A stretch of 64,000 bases of DNA from Pseudomonas sp. 7SR1. GTDB lineage: Bacteria; Pseudomonadota; Gammaproteobacteria; Pseudomonadales; Pseudomonadaceae. The notes below the pieces were generated by a model. The model was not told the DNA's origin and did not search any database. It saw only the letters and a program-made list of their open reading frames with translations. Positions 58,244 through 64,000 of the stretch are shown here, piece after piece (position 1 is the first letter of the stretch; each line of letters begins with the position of its first letter). The position numbers and the translations under genes are program-made. The DNA lies in the NCBI RefSeq assembly GCF_900156465.1, contig NZ_LT707064.1:1214001-1278000 (forward strand), in the 5' to 3' direction.

Positions 58244-59638
58244 ATGACCAATCCTTCCCGGATAGATGAACTGAAGACCTTGGTTGAACCTGGCAAGGTC
58301 TTGACCGACGCCGACTCCCTGAACGCTTATGGCAAGGATTGGACCAAACACTTCGCCCCCGCCCCCACCGCCATCGTCTTCCCCAAGACGATCGAGCAGG
58401 TCCAGGCCATCGTCCGCTGGGCCAACGAGCACAAGGTCGCCCTGGTACCGTCGGGCGGACGCACCGGGCTCTCGGCCGCAGCCGTGGCGGCCAACGGTGA
58501 AGTGGTGGTGTCTTTCGACTACATGAACCAGATCCTCGACGTGAACCTCACCGATCGCACTGCGGTGTGCCAGCCGGGCGTGGTCACCGAACAGTTGCAG
58601 AACAAGGCCGAAGAGCACGGCCTGTATTATCCAGTGGATTTCGCATCGGCCGGATCCAGCCAGATTGGCGGCAATATCGGCACCAATGCCGGCGGTATCA
58701 AGGTCATTCGCTATGGCATGACCCGCAACTGGGTCGCGGGCCTGAAAGTCGTCACCGGCAAGGGCGACCTGCTGGAACTGAACAAGGACCTGATCAAGAA
58801 CGCCACCGGCTATGACCTGCGGCAGTTGTTCATCGGTGCCGAGGGCACCCTCGGTTTCGTGGTCGAAGCCACCATGCGCCTGGACCGGGCGCCGAAGAAC
58901 CTCACGGCGATGGTACTCGGCACCCCGGACTTCGACTCGATCATGCCGGTGCTCCATGCATTCCAGGGCAAGCTCGACCTGACCGCATTCGAATTCTTCT
59001 CCGACAAGGCCCTGGCCAAGGTCCTGGGCCGGGGCGACGTACCGGCGCCGTTCGAGACCGAATGCCCGTTCTACGCCTTGCTGGAATTCGAAGCCACTAC
59101 CGAAGACGTCGCCAATCACGCCCTGGAAACCTTCGAGCACTGTGTGGAACAGGGCTGGGTACTGGACGGCGTGATGAGCCAGAGCGAAACACAGCTGCAG
59201 AACCTGTGGAAACTGCGCGAGTACATCTCCGAAACCATTTCCCACTGGACACCCTACAAGAACGACATCTCGGTGACCGTCTCGAAGGTGCCGGGATTCC
59301 TGCGGGAAATAGATGCGATCGTCGGCGAACACTATCCAGACTTCGAAATCGTCTGGTTCGGTCACATTGGCGACGGTAACCTGCACCTGAATATCCTCAA
59401 GCCGGAAAACCTCGAGAAGGATGAATTCTTCGCCAAATGCGCCACCGTGAACAAATGGGTCTTTGAAACGGTGGAGAAGTACAACGGCTCGATTTCCGCG
59501 GAACACGGCGTAGGCATGACCAAGCGTGACTACCTGACCTACAGCCGCTCACCGGTCGAGATCGAATACATGAAAGCCGTCAAGGCAGCGTTCGATCCGA
59601 ACGGCATCATGAACCCGGGCAAGATCTTCGCTGTTTGA
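58244..59638 (+). CDS. D-2-hydroxyglutarate dehydrogenase (FAD)
   Basis: 464-residue FAD-linked oxidase (FAD_binding_4 plus C-terminal domain). FAD blocks VALVPSGGRTGLSAAAV and GGNIGTNAGGIKVIRYG; metal/substrate motif HIGDGNLHLNI and C-terminal GSISAEHGVGMTKRDYL. Matches P. aeruginosa PA0317 in length and place beside serA; that enzyme recycles the D-2-hydroxyglutarate formed by SerA to 2-oxoglutarate, passing electrons to ETF. ATG 58244 gives the family start; an earlier ATG at 58214 adds ten residues. D-lactate dehydrogenase is the main alternative. Confidence 0.9.
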   Translation: MTNPSRIDELKTLVEPGKVLTDADSLNAYGKDWTKHFAPAPTAIVFPKTIEQVQAIVRWANEHKVALVPSGGRTGLSAAAVAANGEVVVSFDYMNQILDVNLTDRTAVCQPGVVTEQLQNKAEEHGLYYPVDFASAGSSQIGGNIGTNAGGIKVIRYGMTRNWVAGLKVVTGKGDLLELNKDLIKNATGYDLRQLFIGAEGTLGFVVEATMRLDRAPKNLTAMVLGTPDFDSIMPVLHAFQGKLDLTAFEFFSDKALAKVLGRGDVPAPFETECPFYALLEFEATTEDVANHALETFEHCVEQGWVLDGVMSQSETQLQNLWKLREYISETISHWTPYKNDISVTVSKVPGFLREIDAIVGEHYPDFEIVWFGHIGDGNLHLNILKPENLEKDEFFAKCATVNKWVFETVEKYNGSISAEHGVGMTKRDYLTYSRSPVEIEYMKAVKAAFDPNGIMNPGKIFAV

Positions 59639-59660
59639 ATCAACGAACCAGGAGTCGGTA

Positions 59661-60326
59661 ATGAGCTATCAGCACCAGTATGTCGACGGTACCCGCATTC
59701 ATTTCCCGGTAGGGAAAGTGGTGTGCATTGGCCGTAACTATGCCGAACACGCCAAGGAGCTGGACAACCCGGTCCCTACGGAACCCCTGCTGTTCATCAA
59801 GCCGGGCAGTTGCGTGGTGCCACTGGAAGGCGGCTTCAGCATCCCTGTCGAACGCGGCTCGGTGCACTACGAAGCGGAAATCGCCGTGCTGATCGGCAAG
59901 CCATTGTCCACCCGGCCGAGCGTCGAGGAAGTACTGGACGCCATCTCCGGCTTCGCCCCTGCCCTGGACCTGACCCTTCGGGACAAGCAGGCCGAGCTCA
60001 AGGCCAAGGGCCTGCCATGGGAAATCGCCAAATCCTTCGACGGCGCGGCGGTGATCGCCCCGTTCGTGTCCAACGCCACCTTCGTCGACCTGACCGACAT
60101 TCCCGTGCGCCTGACTATCAATGGTCAAGTGCGCCAGGATGGCAACAGCAGCATGATGCTCAACCCCATCGTGCCGATGATCCAGCACATGGCCGGCTGC
60201 TTCTCGCTGCAGGCCGGCGACGTGATCCTCACCGGCACCCCGGCGGGCGTCGGCCCGTTGAACGTGGGTGACGAGCTGGTGCTGGAGCTGCCGGGCGCTT
60301 GCCGCTTCGAAAGCAGCGTCCGCTGA
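59661..60326 (+). CDS. Fumarylacetoacetate hydrolase family protein
   Basis: 221 residues. Blocks: KVVCIGRNYAEHAKEL, metal ligands in HYEAEIAVLIGK and the Asp/Lys region SFDGAAVIAPF, DGNSSMMLNP and GDVILTGTPAGVGPL. Resembles the YcgM/FAHD1 group of acylpyruvases and oxaloacetate decarboxylases. 22 nt after the D-2-hydroxyglutarate dehydrogenase with AGGAG before ATG, so probably co-transcribed; it may remove a 2-oxo-acid by-product. Confidence 0.9.
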   Translation: MSYQHQYVDGTRIHFPVGKVVCIGRNYAEHAKELDNPVPTEPLLFIKPGSCVVPLEGGFSIPVERGSVHYEAEIAVLIGKPLSTRPSVEEVLDAISGFAPALDLTLRDKQAELKAKGLPWEIAKSFDGAAVIAPFVSNATFVDLTDIPVRLTINGQVRQDGNSSMMLNPIVPMIQHMAGCFSLQAGDVILTGTPAGVGPLNVGDELVLELPGACRFESSVR

Positions 60327-60406
60327 GAGCCATTCGACTGGCAGGGGCTGGCTCGCCAGCGCCCTGCAGAAGGTCGTTTCTTCCAATCTGAAGCCGACTC
60401 AACGCT

Positions 60407-61600
60407 TCAGCAGCGCATCCTCGAAACATATGCCGCCACCTGCTCGACCACGGCTATTGCATCAGCGTAATCCGGCTCGTCGTTGCTGTTATCGAAGCTT
60501 CCTGCATCGTCCATGTTCTGGATCAATACGCCATCGCGACGAGGCATGACCAGGAAGTCCTGCGCCCGCAGCCCATACCTGACTTCGGGTTGCGGTACCA
60601 GGCGCACTGTCTGTCCACGCACAGGAATTATCGTGTGGTCGTTGAACAACAGCTTCGCGCCATACCCTGTCGCGTTGATCAACGTGTCTTCGGGCAACAC
60701 CAGGAGTTCATCCGGATGGGTAAACTCCTGGATTTTTATCTGGCCTCCCGCGTCCAGGAAATCAGTCATCAGCGAGCTGGCGTAAGACGTGATGTTGAAC
60801 ATCAAGCTCGTCCATCCACGCGCGTAAGGCGCAGGAAACGGATGGCTTCCAGGTGGCAGCTCCACTTGAGGGGGCAAGAACTTCCTGGCGAACTCCGCAT
60901 ATTCGGGCTCCCAGGCATCTTTTGTTCGCGCCGGCTTTTCCTCGGACGAGAATGGAACATCGGACAACCTGTAGCCATTGACCCACTCGATCGAGCTGCC
61001 AGGCAGTTGCGCCACACGTTGGAATTGGCTGAATGAAGCATCCGCCATCTCGTTCCAGCGCGACGCCCAAGCCGGGCCATGCTGGACGTCGCAGAACCGG
61101 GAATCGGGCGACCATATTCCCGTGGCGCCCATGGACGGTACCCCGGGAGGAAGGGCCTTGGCATAGATGCAGACAGATAGACCCGCTTGCTGGGCCAATA
61201 GCGCAGAGGTCAGGCCAAGCGGGCCGCAACCGATGACGCCGACAGCGCGAAGCGTTTCTCGGCCGGCCGAGGCGGCGTATGCCAGGCGTAGCGCCTGCAT
61301 GCTCGATCCCCAGCTCAGTGACCAGCCACAACCGCCATGGCCATAGTTATGAACGATGAGTTTCGACCCTAGCTGTTGCGCCTCGATACGCGGCCCGGCA
61401 TGACGGAAAGGCCGTGCACAAGCGTATACTCCGGCTATCCGGCCCAGGTGCGCGTTGATCGGCCTGAGCTCTTCACAAGCTGGGGGAGCGGCGGGAAAGA
61501 GCGGTCGGGGCCCCTGTGTCTGAAGCTGCCTGCAGCTCAGCAGTATTGAAGTTGAAGCCAGAGCCAACGTCCCACCCAGAACAAATCGGCGTCGATTCAC
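60407..61600 (-). CDS. DAAO-family FAD oxidoreductase with Tat-lipoprotein signal
   Basis: 397 residues. The N-terminus NRRRFVLGGTLALASTSILLSC combines a twin-arginine motif with a lipobox-like end, suggesting export of a folded flavoprotein and lipid anchoring. FAD motif GVIGCGPLGLTSALLAQQAG at about 123; further DAAO-like blocks are VHNYGHGGCGWSLSWG (normally near the C-terminus in D-amino-acid oxidases, here before the Rossmann motif), INATGYGAKLLF and IPVRGQTVRL. So the order looks rearranged, or an additional copy of the GHGG loop exists. Codon use is less GC-biased than in the neighbours. D-amino acid as substrate is only family-based. Confidence 0.75.
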   Translation of the reverse strand: MNRRRFVLGGTLALASTSILLSCRQLQTQGPRPLFPAAPPACEELRPINAHLGRIAGVYACARPFRHAGPRIEAQQLGSKLIVHNYGHGGCGWSLSWGSSMQALRLAYAASAGRETLRAVGVIGCGPLGLTSALLAQQAGLSVCIYAKALPPGVPSMGATGIWSPDSRFCDVQHGPAWASRWNEMADASFSQFQRVAQLPGSSIEWVNGYRLSDVPFSSEEKPARTKDAWEPEYAEFARKFLPPQVELPPGSHPFPAPYARGWTSLMFNITSYASSLMTDFLDAGGQIKIQEFTHPDELLVLPEDTLINATGYGAKLLFNDHTIIPVRGQTVRLVPQPEVRYGLRAQDFLVMPRRDGVLIQNMDDAGSFDNSNDEPDYADAIAVVEQVAAYVSRMRC

Positions 61601-61963
61601 ACATCATCCCTGTTTTTGATCGATATTGATGGTGCCTGGATCGGCAGGCTAGGTTAGCTGCTCCCCTCACTCAACGACTTTTGAATTGCATGATGTGTAG
61701 CCAGGGGCGCTCCGCACATCCCTTGACCATCAGGTTGAGGCGTCCGCGACAAACGCTGCCATCGCGCACTGATCGTCTGACGAAACACCATGGGCAAAAC
61801 CGCTGGCGAAAAAAAACACACTGACGAACGGCTGGATCACAAGGCATTGCCGCCATTTACCGTTTTTTTCACATCCTATCTGGATAATTCCTGGGCTTGC
61901 GGCGTCTGAGCCGGTCCCAATCGTGGTATTACCCTCAGCCTGAATTCTGGAATACACCTCTCG
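61601..61963. other. 363 bp intergenic stretch without a recognised gene
   Basis: Both strands were read; only short, low-quality frames are present. Base composition is less GC-rich than the surroundings and includes A/T runs (around 61808-61820 and 61860-61872). It holds the promoters of the two divergent flanking genes; none is clear. Confidence 0.5.
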
Positions 61964-62884
61964 ATGGCCACCCCACCAATGCCCGCCCTTAAAGTTGCCC
62001 GCCGCCCGCGCGTTCTCACCGGCTGGTATGTCTGGTCTTTGCTGGCCGCCGTCGCGTATGGCCTGGCATTCGCGATGCATTGGGACGATCGCGGCATGTT
62101 GTGGCTGTCGGAACATTTCAAGAGTCCGGCCCAGCGCCAGGACAGCATCTGGCTACCCGACTACCGCGCGGTGATCGATGCCAAGCCATTGCCGGGCATG
62201 GAGAAGGACGAAGCGTCCGACCTGACCTATAACCCGCAGACCAAGACCCTGTTCGCCGTCATGGGCAAGAACCCGTTCCTGGTGGAGCTGACGCTGCAGG
62301 GTGAGGTGTTGCGCAAGATGCCACTGGTGGGCTGGAACAATCCCGAAGGTGTGTCATTCATGGGCAATGGACTGCTGGCCATTACCGATGAGCGCTCGCA
62401 TTCGCTGTCGATCGTCCAGGTCGATGCGAATACGCGCGAGCTGAACATCGCCGACTTCCCCCAGTACGACCTCGGCCCATCGGAAAACCAGAACAAGGGA
62501 TTCGAGGCGGTGGCCTGGGACCCACGCAACCAGCAACTGGTACTGGGCGAGGAACGTCCAGCGGCGTTATTCATCTGGAAAAGCAACGGCAGCCAGTTGC
62601 TCAAGGGCGATAAACAGATCCATGCCAGCGATGAACTGGACCTGCGCAACCTGTCGGCCCTGGCGATAGACCCGCGCACTGGCCATACGCTGGTGCTGTC
62701 GTCCGACTCGCATTTGTTGCTGGAGCTGGATGAGAAAGGCCAGCAGGTCAGCTTCATGACCCTGCTGGGCGGTTTCAACGGGCTGAAGGATACGGTCCCT
62801 CGCGCCGAGGGCGTGACCCTGGATGAGGCCGGCAATCTGTACATGGTCAGCGAGCCGAACCTGTTCTATCGTTTCGAGAAATAA
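61964..62884 (+). CDS. Membrane-anchored SdiA-regulated-domain protein, copy 1
   Basis: 306 residues. N-terminal membrane anchor about 20-40 (YVWSLLAAVAYGLAFAMH), then a periplasmic beta-propeller of the SdiA-regulated family (YjiK-like): DEASDLTYNPQTKTLFAVMG, NPEGVSFMGNGLLAITDER, NKGFEAVAWDPRNQQLVLGEE, RAEGVTLDEAGNLYMVSEPN. The repeated 'EG-V/GFE' strands with acidic loops are typical. Start 61964 gives a complete positively charged N-terminus. Function unknown; the family name refers to E. coli regulation only. Confidence 0.88.
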   Translation: MATPPMPALKVARRPRVLTGWYVWSLLAAVAYGLAFAMHWDDRGMLWLSEHFKSPAQRQDSIWLPDYRAVIDAKPLPGMEKDEASDLTYNPQTKTLFAVMGKNPFLVELTLQGEVLRKMPLVGWNNPEGVSFMGNGLLAITDERSHSLSIVQVDANTRELNIADFPQYDLGPSENQNKGFEAVAWDPRNQQLVLGEERPAALFIWKSNGSQLLKGDKQIHASDELDLRNLSALAIDPRTGHTLVLSSDSHLLLELDEKGQQVSFMTLLGGFNGLKDTVPRAEGVTLDEAGNLYMVSEPNLFYRFEK

Positions 62885-63006
62885 GCTGATCGGCCAGCTC
62901 TGTAAGGTAATTCGTCCTTCGCTGTAGGGTGTGGCACACCGCCATTAAGCTTCAGTTCAGGCAGGCGTGATATTTCAACCCCCTGTTCTTATCCGAGCCC
63001 ACCCTC

Positions 63007-63924
63007 ATGCGCCGACTTGCCCGTCCCAAGCCCTTGATTCTGATGCTGCTGGCGATCGCCCTGATCGTCCTGATCGCAGCGGGTCAATACCTGCGTCTGT
63101 TCGAGCGCGCCTGGTTCAACCTCAACACTTTCTGGCAGCCCACCAGCGAGCAAGCCATCGGCCTCGACCAATACCGCGTCACCCTGGAAGCACAGGTGAT
63201 CGAAGGGCTGGATGACGATGTCTCGGCACTGACGTTCGATCCGGTCCGCAAGAGCCTGTTCACGGTTACCAACAACAACGCCGAACTGATCGAACTGTCC
63301 CTGGACGGCAAGATCCTGCGGCGCATGGCGCTGATCGGTTTCGGCGACCCGGAGGCGGTGGAGTTCATCAGCGAAAACACCTACGTCATCAGTGACGAAC
63401 GCCAGCAGCGCCTGATCAAGATCCACCTGGACGAAGACACCCGGTTCCTCGATGCCGCCGATGCGGAGCAGATGACCCTTGGCGTGCACATGAGCGGTAA
63501 CAAGGGATTCGAAGGACTGGCTTATGACTCGGTGGGCAAGCGGCTGTTCGTGGCGAAGGAACGCGACCCGATGCTGATTTATGAAGTCCAGGGGTTCCCT
63601 CATCACAAACCAGAAAAGTCCTACGCAGTTCACGTCATCAATAACCCCAAGCGCGATGCCGGGCTGTTCGTGCGCGATCTCTCGAGCCTGCAATACGATG
63701 AGCGTAGCGGCCATTTGCTGGCGCTGTCCGATGAGTCGCGACTGATCATCGAGCTGGATATCGACGGTCGCCCGCTGAGCACGCTGTCCTTGAGCAAGGG
63801 TCGCCAGGGCCTGCAAAAGACCGTGCCCCAGGCCGAGGGCGTTGCCATGGACGACGACGGCAACCTCTATGTGGTGAGCGAGCCGAACCTGTTCTACGTG
63901 TTCAAGAAGCCGCAGCCCGATTGA
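63007..63924 (+). CDS. Membrane-anchored SdiA-regulated-domain protein, copy 2
   Basis: 305 residues, paralogue of the preceding protein with the same plan: anchor about 10-28 (LILMLLAIALIVLIAAGQYL) and propeller with DDDVSALTFDPVRKSLFTVTN, DPEAVEFISENTYVISDERQ, NKGFEGLAYDSVGKRLFVAKE, QAEGVAMDDDGNLYVVSEPN. The anchor and inter-strand loops differ most. 122 bp after copy 1 and in the same direction, so a local tandem duplication. Ligand unknown. Confidence 0.88.
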   Translation: MRRLARPKPLILMLLAIALIVLIAAGQYLRLFERAWFNLNTFWQPTSEQAIGLDQYRVTLEAQVIEGLDDDVSALTFDPVRKSLFTVTNNNAELIELSLDGKILRRMALIGFGDPEAVEFISENTYVISDERQQRLIKIHLDEDTRFLDAADAEQMTLGVHMSGNKGFEGLAYDSVGKRLFVAKERDPMLIYEVQGFPHHKPEKSYAVHVINNPKRDAGLFVRDLSSLQYDERSGHLLALSDESRLIIELDIDGRPLSTLSLSKGRQGLQKTVPQAEGVAMDDDGNLYVVSEPNLFYVFKKPQPD

Positions 63925-63937
63925 CAGGAATCGAAAT

Positions 63938-63987
63938 GCTGTGGCGAAGGGATTAGCGAAACGTCGCATCTCCCCTCGTCACGACAG
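63938..63987. repeat. Dispersed dyad repeat, short 'GTGGCGAAGGGATT' copy
   Basis: Left arm GCTGTGGCGAAGGGATT and right arm CTCCCCTCGTCACGACAG are inverted and imperfect; a shortened member of the family at 33747 and 37564, directly after the last gene. Confidence 0.65.
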
Positions 63988-64000
63988 CGCCAGTCACACC

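Noticed and set aside
61671..61856. Short minus-strand frames in the gap before the first propeller gene
   Set aside because: Poor codon use, no ribosome site and no conserved-looking segment.

Overview
The window is a stretch of GC-rich chromosome from a Pseudomonas of the fluorescens type. Evidence: strong GC bias at third codon positions; gene order that follows, as I recall it, the P. aeruginosa PA5161-PA5203 neighbourhood (rml, dctBD, cysQ, nudE, LysM protein, fdhD, pckA, hslO, hslR, rimK, envZ/ompR, tex, gshA); and many dispersed intergenic dyad repeats typical of fluorescent pseudomonads. No rRNA, tRNA, CRISPR array, transposase or prophage was seen.

Layout. 1-2.5 kb: 3'-truncated and apparently frameshifted kinase/aminotransferase fusion. 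2.75-6.1 kb: rmlBACD, the complete dTDP-L-rhamnose pathway. 6.2-9.4 kb: DctB/DctD two-component system, without the dctPQM transporter next to it. 9.5-12.7 kb: thioesterase, cysQ-nudE, HAD nucleotidase, Kbp-like BON-LysM protein. 13-17.1 kb: LysR regulator, fdhD and a YdeP-type molybdopterin oxidoreductase. 17.3-21.6 kb: glycine-zipper protein, hydroxyacyl-CoA dehydrogenase/thioesterase pair, subtilisin-like lipoprotein and small ORFs. 21.8-33.7 kb: housekeeping block pckA-hslO-hslR, rimB-rimK, envZ-ompR, tex-thioesterase-gshA.

34-54.7 kb is the accessory and most interesting part: an organosulfur-scavenging region. It holds tauABCD (taurine), dcyD and tcyJLN (D-cysteine/cystine), and a six-gene operon with two SfnB/DszC-like flavin enzymes, one DszA/NtaA-like FMN monooxygenase and a MetQNI-like ABC transporter. 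These are interrupted by an aldo-keto reductase, a LysR/SDR divergent pair and betT. The tau, tcy and sfn-like operons share an AT-rich element at a fixed distance from a TWTAG hexamer, suggesting a common sulfur-starvation control (CysB/Cbl-type, inferred).

54.8-64 kb: methyltransferase, a shortened solute-binding protein, a DUF4399 protein, serA divergent from a D-2-hydroxyglutarate dehydrogenase (a known metabolic pair), a fumarylacetoacetate-hydrolase family enzyme, a Tat-type DAAO-family lipoprotein in a compositionally different patch, and a tandem pair of membrane-anchored SdiA-regulated-domain propellers.

Four genes appear to use TTG and one GTG as start codon; several operons show 1-4 nt stop/start overlaps.
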